Source of the DNA: Amphirosellinia nigrospora
Taxonomy: Eukaryota > Ascomycota > Sordariomycetes > Xylariales > Xylariaceae
Length of the DNA stretch: 64,000 bases
Assembly: GCA_004123355.1 (NCBI GenBank)
Contig: SCHM01000002.1
Coordinates: forward strand, 7,475,569 to 7,539,568
Direction: 5' to 3'
In this document: one piece after another, positions 26,398-39,200 of the stretch
How the letters are laid out: the number at the start of each line of letters is the position of its first letter
Numbering within the stretch: position 1 is the first letter of the stretch
Program-made: the position numbers and the translations under genes
The notes under the pieces: model-generated
The model's database searches: none
The model's input: the letters and a program-made list of their open reading frames with translations, nothing else
Told to the model about the DNA's origin: nothing

Positions 26398-26594
26398 TTA
26401 AATTTAATAATATATATATTAATCTATTTATATATCGCTGCTAAGCTTAATTAAAGCATTTCTAGTACAAAATACCTAACGGGAGCACTAGCCACTAGTT
26501 AAACCCCGGCGCACTGCCACATATATTAAGTAAGCAACCGGGTAATCTATCTAGTGATGTATAAGTAGATCACCAGTTAGTGCGTAATCTAACA
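26398..26594 (+). repeat. outer LTR of element B
   Basis: It ends CGTAATCTAACA and its reverse complement matches 11737-11933 closely, including CTAGTGCTCCCGTTAG. It is the least mutated of the four LTRs, with the right edge of the RIP block immediately beyond. Confidence 0.8.
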
Positions 26595-27665
26595 GATTCC
26601 CCTGACAGATCTGGTCCCATCTTGACAAAAGTCCCTGATTACCGCATTGGGACCGGCCGCGGGCCAATCAGCTATGCTCTCGTTCGATGGCTGGGTCGGT
26701 GCTATGGTTCGAGGTTCTACTTCATCTCGGGATGTCTCGAGCCACGAGAGGCACGGGAGATCTCTGATTTGCTCGGGACGGATATCGAACCACAGCCTGT
26801 CCGGTCGACTGGGTTCCCTGCTGCCACGAGGGATATTCGATCGATTATCGTGACTGGACAATGAAGATCGCCGGATAATCAAAAGTATGCGAAACGAGAC
26901 AATGGTTCAGGCAAACAAATCACTAGTATATACTAGTGAATCTTTGATAGCATCTCGCCCATCAACTTCGGTCTTCAGTCGCCTATGTAGTCTACGTACG
27001 TAATCCGTCTTATGAGGTCTTCATGTTGGTACGCACGAATAATAATATTCGACGTATTTATACCTGTAACTGACAGGTACCTAAAAAAGCATAGATCTAC
27101 ACGGATATGTGCAGCTGTAGATTGGACAACAGTATGTCGTACCACCCATTCGACGCAGTAGTAGTGAATCTTCCTGTCGTAGATAGTTTAATAGTGATCA
27201 CTAATGCAAGTTGGGATTTCTACTGAATGATCATCCTGGTGGTCACATTACACGCGCTGTCAGTTTCTACTGTAGATCCTGGATGACCATGGGGAACCCC
27301 GGTGAGCCAACGTCAACCCCGACCGTGAACACCAGCAATGGGTTGGCCACCCATATTACTCCAAACTTTTCCTGCTATTAAGTGTTTAGTCAGTTGTGGG
27401 CCATTAGCTAACTGCTAAATAGACAATAGGGGGTTGTCTTAGGCCATTGTCCATCGTAATATTCCCGATAGAGTAGCGGGTTGTTTGTTGTACCCGGCGC
27501 AAAACCGTGCCAGCAGCCCTCATTTGCCTCCTCATATTCAGAATGCTTCGCCATACATTACTTAGTGTAGATTGAACAACTTTACTTGGTCATAGAACCA
27601 CTATTGTCATTTGGCCGAAACGTGGTTCTCCCTGGCCTCCCTTTTGGCAGTGGGACGATCCCTTA
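26595..27665. other. intergenic region between RIP block and clpP
   Basis: Composition returns to normal within a few bases of the LTR. A GC-rich segment at 26580-26880 is open on both strands for about 95 codons but matches nothing I recognise. The rest should hold the 3' region of the ClpP gene. Confidence 0.5.
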
Positions 27666-28605
27666 TCAACTTTGATTCTGGTTCTTGTCGGCGGCGCCGT
27701 CGCTATCACTTTGCGCTTTCTTAATGTCCCTCCGCGTAAGAATTTCGTCTATAATCCCGATTTCTTTGGCTTCCTGCGCGGTGAGATATTTGTCACGCTC
27801 CATCATGTCCTCGATTTCCTTGAGCGTGTACTTTTCGTGTCCAGTCGCATCATTGAGATGTTTCCTATATATTTCGTTGACCTGCTCGCGCGTACGCTGA
27901 ATTTGGGTTGCGTAGATCAGTATGTCGCTTGCTGGGCCTTGGTGCCGCCGAGTGGCTGGTGTATCATAATGCTACTATGTGGTAAGGCGAACCGTTTTCC
28001 TTTCTCGCCGCCCGTCAGTAGCAAAGAACCCATAGAAGCTGCCTGGCCGAGACACACTGTCGACACGGGCGATCGAATATAGCTCATCGTGTCGTAAATA
28101 GCTAGTCCAGCCGTGACGGAGCCACCGGGCGAGTGTATGTACATGGTAATAGGCTTTTCCGGGTTGTCGGATTCAAGCCATAATAGCTGAGCCACGATGG
28201 ACGCTGAGACAGTGTCATCAATAGGTCCGTTCAGGCAAATGATGCGTTCCTGATAGGCCCTCGATGTCAGCTCAGAACTAGATGAGGTTAGAAGCTGGCA
28301 GGACTTACTTGGAGTAGCTTTGAGAAGATATCGTCTGCGCATGGGATATCAGTCTTGGTTTAGTGTGTAGGCTCAAATTGGCTACGAACATGTTCGCCAG
28401 CCACCAGACTACATGGTCAGCCTAGCACACACACACGGCCCAATGCGATTGAAGCGCTTACAGTCACTTCCGTTATATATGGCAGGGGAATGGAGGCTTG
28501 GGGAGCTTGGTGTTGGAATTGCCTTGTCGGGGCGTTCGAAAAGGATCTGACATGGCGGGCGGGTAGGTCGCGGACCAGTTTCCAGAGCGGGCGTTGGCAG
28601 CTCAT
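27666..28605 (-). CDS. clpP: mitochondrial ATP-dependent Clp protease proteolytic subunit
   Basis: A serine protease that forms the ClpXP barrel in the mitochondrial matrix. Exon 1 (28605-28462) starts [18 protein letters not shown], an Arg-rich presequence, and reaches the family hallmark [12 protein letters not shown] small middle exon ends DDIFSKLLQ at 28309; its acceptor is either near 28334 (GCGCAG) or about 19 bases upstream, so it has 26 or 45 nt. A 59-bp intron (28308-28250) joins LLQ to [12 protein letters not shown]. The catalytic Ser is in SPGGSVTAG and the His in [10 protein letters not shown]. The C-terminal part ([16 protein letters not shown] to the stop at 27666) follows after a frame break near 27924-27929 consistent with one missing base. 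It is divergent with the mitochondrial protein gene at 28997. Identification is secure. Confidence 0.92.
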
Positions 28606-28996
28606 AGTGGGTTGTCGTGAATACGAAGACAGAAACACGCATGTGAGGGTTTGGCAATGATTGTGTGAATGCTGCGATATCAGGCGTAACTTAGCTTACC
28701 TACCTACATATAGGTAGTATAGAGGTAAGTAAGGGGGTAGCGCAGCGGGAGGAACGCATCTCCAGGGAGCTATGACCAGCACCCCTGCTAACCTGCACTA
28801 TTACCTCATCGGCTAGGATACTGTACTGTAACGTGCTTCAAGTGGGTACCTACCCACCCTTGATGTTTCTCGATAACCGTAACCTTAGCTGTCTTGTGCA
28901 TATGATTCTCCCATGCCAACTTCTATCCGGATGATTTCTTCGACGCGCGACCGCCAGCCGACTCTCACCGCAGCATCGTCTTGATTAGATGTGGTT
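28606..28996. promoter_or_regulatory. shared divergent promoter region, clpP and mitochondrial protein gene
   Basis: About 390 bp separate the two divergent start codons. It includes a palindrome-rich CTTACCTACCTACATATAGG-type patch near 28697-28732. I see no certain TATA box. Both products are mitochondrial, so co-regulation from this region is plausible but unproven. Confidence 0.45.
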
Positions 28997-30299
28997 ATGA
29001 AAGCATGCATAAGACTGCCATTGAGCAGCGCCGGAATTGGCCAGCCGAGATGCGCCCTCCTATGTCAGGCGCAATCTAGTCGCCGCTTCTCAACCGAGCG
29101 ACCCCGGAACCCTGCCTCGCCCATCGTGTCCGACAACACTGCCGCTGCGACCCATCCGAGCTTCGATATCGACCAGGAGAAGAAGACGATAGCTACCGCC
29201 GTCGGCGACCTTCCCTTATCGCCAGTCATGGACCCTTCCTACTGGGAAGCAACAATGCGCCATCAAGTTCCAAAGCAGAAAGAAGGGAAAGCACAGAACT
29301 CTGTCGAGCGCCAGTTCCGCAAAAATCCTTATGGTGAGTGTGTGATTTGAATTTGGCCCGAGATCAGCCGCCCCCGGGCAAATCGCCAACTCTCCTATAA
29401 TAGCACACGCTCTTGCCACGCCGGTACGCCGATGCCCCGCCTCTCAAATACGGCTTCCTTCCTTCTTCCTCCAAGACTTCAACCTCATCGCCCACCCGGA
29501 GACCGGTCAGCCGTGGTGGGTGCCATACAGCCTCGCGTGGGAGCAGTCCGCCGATTCTCAACCAGCGGATATAGCCGGCGACGAGCTCTCTAATGCCGAA
29601 GAATGCTACGATGAGCAGTCAGAACCCGGAATAGTTGGAGGGGAGCCAGATGCCTCCGAGGTGGAACCTAACTCAAAATCGTCTGACGCTGTTCAATCAA
29701 AGGTCCCGAAGCCATACGGACCTTCAGGATATGCACTCGCAAGACAGGACCTTCTCTTCGCCATGCCGAAAGAAGGGGTGGGTTTTAGAGGCGCTACTAA
29801 ACGCCTACTTGCTACATCCGGTTCCCGCTATAACAAGCTTGCGAGTAAGGCTGTGTGGCGTGAAGACATGGATTCCTTTATCCTAGATCGGATGCGTCAC
29901 GGGATCGTTGAGGACCTCCTTTATCTCTCGAGGATGTGCGTTGAGGCCAGTCGGCACTACATTGTGAAATGTCATGGTTGGGGCGACGTGCAGTATAAGC
30001 ATCAAGGTTCAGTATTATGGTTCGGAGATAGTGCAGGACCCAGCGATACTGCAGAATCCGCGCCCGGGCCAGGGTCATTTGCTACTTATGATATTATTAA
30101 CGATGGTGTATCTACGAGTGTAGCAGTGCATAACATTCCCATGCTGCTCGGTTTCGAGGACACTGAAAAAGTCAGGAAGGAAGCTGCTGTGTTCGCAGAC
30201 GGGTCGTTATTCATGCTGGCAGGCCGCCGCACAACCAATCTTCAAGTCAAACTATGGAAATTACAGGGGTATATAGCCGATTATGAAAAGCTTAACTAA
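28997..30299 (+). CDS. conserved fungal mitochondrial protein, function unknown
   Basis: Two exons, 28997-29333 and 29404-30299, with a 70-bp intron (GTGAGT to AATAG, phase 1). The start MKACIRLPLSSAGIGQ begins a basic, acid-poor leader ending near RRFSTERP, a probable mitochondrial import signal. The conserved core reads AHALATPVRRCPASQ, then LPSFFLQDFNLIAHPETG and WWVPYSLAWEQ. A variable acidic linker follows, then YGPSGYALARQDLL and a C-terminal domain with FILDRMRHGIVEDLLYL and GSLFMLAGRRTTNLQVKLW. I recognise it as a family seen across filamentous ascomycetes but cannot name a function; a role in mitochondrial translation is only a guess from the style of the leader and core. The gene reads through without any frame break, unlike most of its neighbours. 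Confidence 0.8.
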
Positions 30300-33200
30300 A
30301 TCAAGTATGACAGACCAGAACTACAAGAATGTTTAAAAAAAAAAAGAATCCATTAACTAGCAATGCTTGCTTTGCTTCATTTGGCTCACGTATCTGTATA
30401 AACTTAGGTCTCGGACTCGAAATGGGTGCATGTTACAAGGGCTTGTACGAGGGCTTGGAATAACTTCAATTTGACTAATATTCAACTATGGAGCCAAAGG
30501 TGCCAGGAAGATCTCACTTCTCTATCTCCATGAAGGAGGATTCCGTGCCTTTTTCTGCTCAAAATATCCTTGTATCTATCCTACAGCCTAACGGACCTCC
30601 GTAGCTGTAGCCAGAGTCTGTGTGTCTCAGTGATCTATCTCGGTCTTCCGTGAAGACCTAAGACTCGTGAGCCTCGTATGGACAGAATAGCCGGGATCCT
30701 TATGATAGTGCATTCAAGTGTAACCTCCGATCTCTAATACAACATGAATAAGGAAGCTAGAGATTGCGAAGCCTTTAGGGCATATATAGACTAGAAACCA
30801 CCTACTTCGGGAACAGAGCTCGATAGCCTCTTTGACTCCGTAGAAGATCATTATAATATTAGTAAACCCCAAGCCCTTAAACAGAAGCCTATACTACATC
30901 ATTTTGCAAGCTTCAACTAGTATTCGATGATATTTCACGTTAATAACACGTGTAGCAAAGAACATCACATGAACAAGCATTTAGCACTTCATACCTGAGA
31001 TGCAGCACTGGGCTAGAGTATTTTATTTTGATGTCATATCTAGCCGTATGACACTCTCGAGCTTTCTATCATATTCAACTGAGAGGCAAATTTGTGAAAA
31101 CCGCAGAGACAGTAGTGTAAGCAGTTAATTATTGCTGCAGAGAAAGAGGTTGAACGAGAATAGCGAATAGTATTTTGGCTAGAAGACGATCGAACTGCCC
31201 CATTCGTTGGGGTGTTTGTCATGGTTCACGGCAGCGTATTGGCCTCTGTCACACGTACAAGGAGTCATACTACGTATCTGTATTGGCAGAAGACTCTGGC
31301 TTGGACCTCAAGGGAGTATCCGAGTGTAAACTCTAATACTTAAGAGAGAGAGAGAGATAGGAAAGGAAGCCTTTCGGTATATAGACTAGATTTCTCCTGT
31401 TGTTACACGGATCTAGATCACAGATTCAAAATACGGGCATACGCACAGTAGATCGCACAAGTCTTAGAGTCTTCACCGAAGACTACCTCGAAACATAGAT
31501 ATTCATGGCACCATGGTAGCTTATTAGCTAAATCGATCTCATTCAAAGCCCTCTACTAGTCCCTTGTTAAACCTGCCTCGAGGGAGACGAGGGAAATGCC
31601 TCATGACACCGTTGACTCCATAGATGAATTATGATAATTTGACCACTTGTTACAAGCTCGAATATTAATAGTAGCTTTTCGAGTGAATCCTGCCGATCTT
31701 ATAGACGACCTTAGTTGCAAGGAGCTCGAATATATGGCTAGAGAAAACCTGTGTGTTTCCGCCTATTTTGACTCTGCATTCAGTAATTAATGAATAGCAG
31801 GTGGAATATTGAATGTGCTGCAGTTCTACTCAGCGGCTTCACCAATCTTAGCAGTATGAGGCAACAGCCTCCATCAGTCCTCTCGCAGTGTCTCGTGGTG
31901 TTGATCGTTCATATATTTGAGTCGAGCCTTCGATATTTTGACCGTGCTTTCATGAGATTCAATTAAGTTATAGAACGAAGTAGCTATGAGCAAATGAGTC
32001 CAACAAGAGGCTATCGGCGAGACCACTCAACAAAGTATCATTTGAGACATCTATCAGGTTCGGCAGCAGAGTAGAGGGAGAGTTCGAGCCCTCGAGTTTC
32101 AGGTTTCATAAAGGCACATGCTGGGAGCATAGGATTAACGCAATATCCCGGAGTATGTGCAATCCGTATAATCCAAGCGCCACCATGACCTCTCTGCCTT
32201 CCTCTCTAGGTATTAACTATTTAAATACTAGCTATGCTAAGTTGTAGATCTCCCGCCAGCTTCTGTATTACACCCGTAACAGCTAGTTAATGTGTTGTAC
32301 TGCATCCCGCGACTATTCGTCACCACCAATGTTGGAGTTCTCTACATGATACACAACATTAAACTAGCGTACGTCGCTTAAACAATGACTCGCTCACAAT
32401 CCGCGACTATGCTATTCGGCTTCCTAAAACAATTACCTTGTCAACTTATTATAGCCTAGCGTTTCCTCTAGCCTAGCGGTTAGCTGTACCTAGGGGAGGT
32501 TATACTCAGCATAAATGGAAGCCATACGAGCAGACCATTTATGTTGCTTGAATCATGTGAATAAGGTGGGAACTTGTATAGACATGACGGCATACTCAGG
32601 TTAGTTAGTGTCTTGTGCTGTACAGGTTGCGCGATACAAGTTGGCACTTAACTGCTTGATCTGGTTTAGTTCCGACAAATCATTTCGGAGTTGCCGGGCT
32701 CGGAGGCGTTTTTAGAGGCTTAAAACTGCCTATCTCCTGGTTATCTCCTGGTGGCGCACTTCATGTGAAGATGGCACAATCAAGGGCTGAGTATTCACGC
32801 GAAGAAAACATCCATGTAAACTCAAATTTTTAAGGCGCTGTAGCTTCCTCTTTGTGCACAAGAACTGGTATGCATAAGGTAGGATCTGCCTCCCCTACAG
32901 ATCGCAGGGATTGATTCGCTTGGTTTTTTTGAGTTAGGCTCCATGCCAAATCGCCAACTTGATAAAATACATCGTAGGATTGTATTTTCCGGTATCATAG
33001 TAGATCGGTATAAACTTAAGTTCTTAGTGGCATAAGATGAGCGGGGAGGAATCCAAATCCTGAAATCGTAGTAAACATTGACGTTTCTTGCTGCGTGTCA
33101 CTATATATCGAACTTACTCAAGTAAATCTCATGCCATAAAAAAGGAGAGAAAAAAGACTTTGATACCGGAAGCGCCACCCCGTCCCCCGTGATAGACATC

Positions 33201-36200
33201 CATGCATAGTTTTTACCAAGCTCCGCGGAGGTGTTAGACCTCTCGATCTCGATGAGTCTTGTTTCGCCTGAGCAAGTCAACTGCGGGTCTAGAGTAGAAC
33301 CCGAACGGGCTCTTTCAAAGCCATTATGGATTGGCAGAGCTCAGTCGCCGCAAAGCTCCTGCATCCTTGCATAGCTTAGTTTCACGAGAAGCAGATTGGC
33401 CAATTCGAGACACTCCAGACCTTCACTGTCCCCGATACCGCGTAAGATACTATATAGCAAGAACAGTGTTAGCTGTTTTCACTAAATTGGCGTTAAACGT
33501 GGAGCGCATGTAAAAGTATGGATCGAGTTGTTACTATTGCAGTCTAGAATGGTTAGGTATCAGTGCAGACAGATAGGAGCTTGCGTAGTTATCTACAGAC
33601 TAAGGGGGAAAATCCCGATGTTCTCTGGCGACGACGGAAGAAGCTCGGGATTCACGCAAAGAGTCTTTGTCGAAGCTTGAAAACAGCACTTGAAGCCTAG
33701 TAAGGCGTACTGTACTCGTTATACAAAGGAGCTCCTCGTTATTCTTAGTTGTATACAGAGATGACGACGCATGAAGCTGGCAAGCTGACGTAACACACAT
33801 ACTCCCACCCAAGCGTTGATCTCTTGTCACTTATTGGCCACTTTAAGAGCAACTGGCGCTTCGAAAGCCTCGCGATCTTTCTCGCTAAACTGCAATTGAA
33901 CTTATCGGCATTGGTCTTTTGTCGCCGGGTTTAAGGGCATATTACGAATATTTCCTCCTCCAAGATAGTACCTAATCCTTGGTAGCTGCATATATATGAC
34001 CTGGGAAGTAATGATTTTACCAAAATTGGGTTAAATGTTGTCTTAGTGCGGCATCCATCCCGCAGCTGAGATTTCGGTACTTCAAACTGTAACCCCACCA
34101 CATCGCGTAGCTGGACGGCGGAGTTCGCGTAAATTGTGAATGCCGGCGATTGACGTAGGGGTGAACGGGGCTTGACTACAATAAGAAGGTTTAGGTTAGG
34201 CAGAACCGCTTGTTAAAGCTAGGTAACATGATGGCAGCCTCAATGCATTCAACACGGATGCGTTGGTCATGGAAGTATTCGAGACTAGGAATCTCCAGTG
34301 TTGGATTGTTACATCGACTCTAAACAGTTTACGAGAAGTAAAAAATGCAGGGATCTTGTATCATGAGACTTTCCTGGGAGATTCCAGATCTAAGAAGATT
34401 CTTCGCAGAGGCCCCATATTGGGCTTTTTCTAACCATGTGAGTAAGCGAGCTTATATCTAGGTAGGTATAGAATATTCCGATCAAGTAAGAGAAATAATT
34501 TCGTCATCTCTTGAATTGACTAGTATCCGATCCACTTAAGAATCTTGTGAAGAGTATGACACGAGTCTGATAGGCCTTGAAAACATGGTGTTGTATTGTG
34601 TTCACTCATACATACATATCCAGACTACTTCTTGGAGCAGCTTAGCATTTGATGCCACCTGCCTCTTCTATTTACTTAATCGACGGTACAGTGAGACCAT
34701 GGATATGCATGGCTCACCTGAAAGCTGCATGAGTAGTTTTAGGCACATTTACCTAAGGGGGCCTGGAACCTTTATTAATGCACAGATCAATGTACTTAGC
34801 GTGTGGCGTCCAGGACTTCTCGGGGTAGAGCATTTAGAAACTTATAACCGTAAAATATCCCTGGCTGTATACCGTATATCGAAGTTCGAATCGATTGGGA
34901 GACGGTAAGCTGAGAAACAACTCTAGATTCCTCGTTCAAGATGCTTGTCTCGGGTCATGTTGAGTACCTTGGTGGCCGTTATAGCCGGAAGGTGCGATGT
35001 AAAATTATGGAGAGTTCCTAGTACGAAAACATTATGTTGGCTTAGAAGTGGCTGCATTAAGCCTTAGTTATTTCCAATAGCTTGAAGAACTCGATTGTGA
35101 AAGTCTGTCTACTGGTCACCTATATCAGTATTTTGCAAACTCATCAAACTATGTTGAAAGAAAGGTTGCGGGTGTATTGGGGAGAAGATCAGGTTGCTTA
35201 TGCTAGTTATACAACGATAGATATGTTAAAACAGGCAAAGCATCGCTTAACAATAATTACAAACACGTCTTGGATTACATATATCATGTGGGATATCCCC
35301 AGCCCAATGGTGCCACGTTATATTCAAGGTTAATTCAAGTGATATTGATGCTGAAGGTAGCCCCAAAGTACTCTATCTGGTAGTCTTCACTTCTGTCGTC
35401 AAGTGTTGTAATAACCTCACGTACAACTACTGTCATACTACTCTACAAGGCTGCCTCTGAGATATTGAGCTGCAATGAATATGTTTGGAGCCAGAGACGA
35501 AGGACATTTTCACTGTCTTTGAGTTTCAAGGTTCGCCATATTTAGGTTTGCAGTGGTAGGTAGGCAAGACACAAGAGAATACATGATCTTAAATGTGAAA
35601 CGGTTTACGAGTCCAAATTGAATTTTAATCTCCTTCTACTTCGAGTACTTACGTGTCATACGCCTAAAGTCTATAATTGATACTCGTTCGTTGAGTTAGG
35701 TATTCGTATATACCGTAATACACGCAGGTCTATGGTTACGGCTTCTCACGGTGAGTGTCCGGGGACGAAAATATAGTAAAAGCAGCACACTTTCTTCGGT
35801 TTAGAATGTATGAGCTTTCTCTGTGCAGCCAGATTGAAATTTGATGAGTATATAGAGGTAGAGATCACCACCTAGCTTCATTTGCCTTCATATTTAACGA
35901 AGTCGTTCTGCAATGAGTTACATTCACCACCTTAATAACTAGCGAACGAGAGTGTCGAGTGCTAACTTGGCACGCTGATTCTCGGTATTTTGGCCTAGAA
36001 CGTCTATACTGTGCGTTTTGGTGAAGCCGAAAAACGTGGAGCTGAGTCAAAAGCTATACGGCTAAATCTAAATTATGGTATAGCGCAGGTCACTGCTGTG
36101 AAGAAGGCTATGCTGTAATAGAGATATTCGAATAGTTCAATGACTAGGACACACTAAGTCAAAATACCGTCTACCACACCGTATTGCGAAGCACCCAATT

Positions 36201-39200
36201 AAGGATTTAACTTAGAAACAGCAGATGATTTTTTGAGTACTGGATCCAAGAGGGATATTTGGATAGACTTCTTGACGCTCTCCACGGTTGGACCTTCGAG
36301 TTGAACATGCGGAGAGGAAACGAGAGTGGCGACGGTTTTCGGTCTAAGGAAGGCGTCATCGGATTCCGAAAGGCTAGAAGCTGCCAAGCTGTTAGATTTT
36401 GACGATCTGGACGCTAAAATATAGTCGTAACGCCTGAAATCGATTGCTAGGGAATTAGGCTTAGCAGAAGAGAACCTCATTTAGGCTATCTTCTGGGCGT
36501 TCTATACGGTATATACGGTAGGACACTTGTTTCTCTGTTGCTCTTTTCTTTCTTTTCCCTTTTTGTCATATATATTTGAATATATCTCACTAGCTATATA
36601 CATATCAAGATCTTGCTTGGTTGTGTCACATGGTGGCCTTAATACACTACTATTCACCATTGGTTGTTCAACACTGGTCGTTAGTTTTGCCTCCCCGGCT
36701 TATGGATAGGAGCTTGTTCCCGGGTTAGATAGGATCGATAATAAAAATAGGTTGTCCTCCACTCTGCGGCATAAGATTTCCCACCAATCCAGTGCTTAGC
36801 TAGCAATGAGATCTAAAGATCCCCACTCAATTGCATGAGATTTCCCACCAATCTACTCTTAGTACCGTAGTTAGAATATGGATAGCTCCACTCTACGGCA
36901 TAATTGATTTCCACCAATCCGCCACCTCCTGAGTATTTAAGCATCTTGGCAAATCTTGGCAGAGCTTGACTATAACTCCAGCAGTAATATACCACTAAAC
37001 CCACGATAATTACAGCGTAAATGGCGAATAGGGGTGGATATTAATGCTACAAATGTAATAGAGCTAGCAGCATGTTACTGTATTGATCTTAAGGGGTCCG
37101 TACGTGGTGGTCTCATCTTTTCTACCTTCGACAGCGGTACAATATTTGGAATATCACGATGTTTAAGGGTTACGCTACCCGCTACCCCACCTGGGGACTA
37201 CATACTAAACAGTATAGATATTCGTATACAAGACATGTGAAATGTATACCTAAGGGGTTACTCGTATTACTCGTATATCTCAAGGCTTTTTGGCCGAGGG
37301 CAAAGACTTATACAGAAATTTCTTTCTTGTCTTTTTATACGGTTTTAAACGGCACATTTACCTTGAGCAGCCTGCTAAGTATACTCTATGCCTGTCAGGT
37401 GTTTGGTGTAAGTAGGTCATAAGCACTGTTACTGGCACGAAAGCCCTGAAATCATCCCCAGGAACGGTGTCTAACTATTGATAGGGAGCCTCTTTGACTA
37501 TGCTTCTGTCTATGTACCCTGCGTGCCTCGTGACAATGCTCTATAAAAACAGCGTGTTTAGTAGGTATTAAGGATGGGAGTACATGTTTAATAGCTGTCA
37601 GGTTAGTGGCAGAGCAATAATCGCTGACCTTTTCTATTAATTTTCCTAACAAGATTATATCTGTATATCTTCACAACGATCCGAATGCATCGGCCATGCT
37701 AGCATACTAGGATCGTTCATCCAATATGCCTAAAAAATATTGCGGTGCGAGTTAACCTTATCCCGGGTAGGATTATCAAGTTCAATTATTCCGCCATATC
37801 TATTTAGTGATCCAAATTCAAAATTTTGGCCTTTGACAGGACCAAGCTTGATATAGTGCTTGTTTAGCTTCGCTATCAAAAGCTATTCATGGCGTCGCTT
37901 TATCTACCTTGGTGTTCTGAAAACTATTTCTGACCAACGAGTAGCCATATATTATGGTCAATCTTGTTAGTCTCCAATTCCTTGGACTACCTACTCATCA
38001 ACAGCGCTATCACCTTCGTGTGTGTGACCTATAGGTTACGGTACGACATCTATTGTTGCGCGAGGGTCCTGATACCATTCATGGGCTACTCCCAGCAGTT
38101 TACACAGATCCCAGTCCCTTTGTCTCAGCGAAGCAGGACTAGCGATCCACGAAAGTGGCAATAGTATTGCCAAAGCCGTGTGCATAACACAAGAGTAACC
38201 ACTGAAATTTCATTTCAACCAATGCTGTTGAGTAGTTCGATTATCTACAATGTTAGGTTACCTGGGAGCAATGTATCAAAAAAATATTTCAACGAGGCCT
38301 CGAAAGTTGCGGTCACAATCCTGGCATACGCAGAGTGTGTTGAACGACATCATGCACGGTAATGATGACGAATAATCAGGTGAATCCAAGAAATAGGAAA
38401 TCCAAAAGAAGGAAACTGAGTTGAACTAAGGGCAGCTACCAAGCGTTTCGCCGTCAGGAGCGGCTCCAAGGCTCGCATGCAACCCTTGAAAATATGAAAC
38501 GCTCAGAAATGAAATGATGATATGTTCCATTACATTTGGAAAGAATTGCAAAGTTTTATCGTTATTCTCCCCAGGCTAGTGAAAAATAATGATAGGCAAG
38601 CCAACTCAGTTGTTGAACATGATGAAAAAGGTAGTAGATTCGAGCAACGCGGCGGAATGGAACATGAAATTGCGTTCGTATGGGTATTCAAAACACCGCT
38701 TAACTTGATCGAATTACAGCAGCCTGGAAACCATCCGGATATATCTGGCGCATCCAATCCCTACAGCTTTTTTTCTTTTATATTATTTTTCAAAACAAAG
38801 TAGGTCTACATTATCGCCGCACGTAAAGCTGCGGCTCCGAAAAGTCACCTGTACTCGTAATAACCCCCGGTTAATTAAATACTCTAAGCTCTCTTACCTT
38901 TATACTTCAACATTCCCTTAGTCATACTTCATACGTTATAGCCAACTACTTCTTGCATGCCCACACGCCGTAGCTCCTGAAAAAGCAGAAAAGATGCCTG
39001 CCACTAGCAGCCGGCGCAGCCGGCGCAGCTCACGCACCACGCATGCTTCACACCGTATCAATCATACTGAAAGTAACAGTAACCCGGGTAAAGAACTATT
39101 AAGCATTAGTAATCCGGATGTTCTGCTTCGCAAGGGTAAAGGTCAGTTTTGCTTGCGGATATGGACTTGGACTATAAATGTGAATTGGCCGAAATGACTA

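Larger units (their letters stand above)
19409..26594 (+). mobile_element. RIP-degraded LTR retrotransposon, right copy (B)
   Basis: An element of about 7.19 kb is bounded by direct repeats 19409-19611 and 26398-26594. Its interior is the reverse complement of element A over essentially its whole length, with mirror positions summing to about 38,330-38,420. Heavy RIP has removed every long frame except in the island at 20150-20580. The plus strand is taken as sense because that island, which holds the only long open frame, lies about 0.5 kb inside the left LTR, where gag would be expected. This orientation is an inference. Confidence 0.8.

Noticed and set aside
11737-26594. Interpretation as one DNA transposon with terminal inverted repeats
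   Set aside because: Two further copies of the end sequence lie in the middle in direct orientation to the nearer ends, and the arms are inverted copies of each other. Two facing LTR elements explain all four copies.
26580-26882. Open frames of about 95 codons on both strands just right of the RIP block
   Set aside because: No domain, no splice signals, and openness on both strands suggests chance in a GC-rich patch.
34585-34908. Plus-strand 107-codon frame in the gene-poor tract
   Set aside because: No recognisable domain, no neighbouring exon and amino-acid composition close to translated AT-rich noise.
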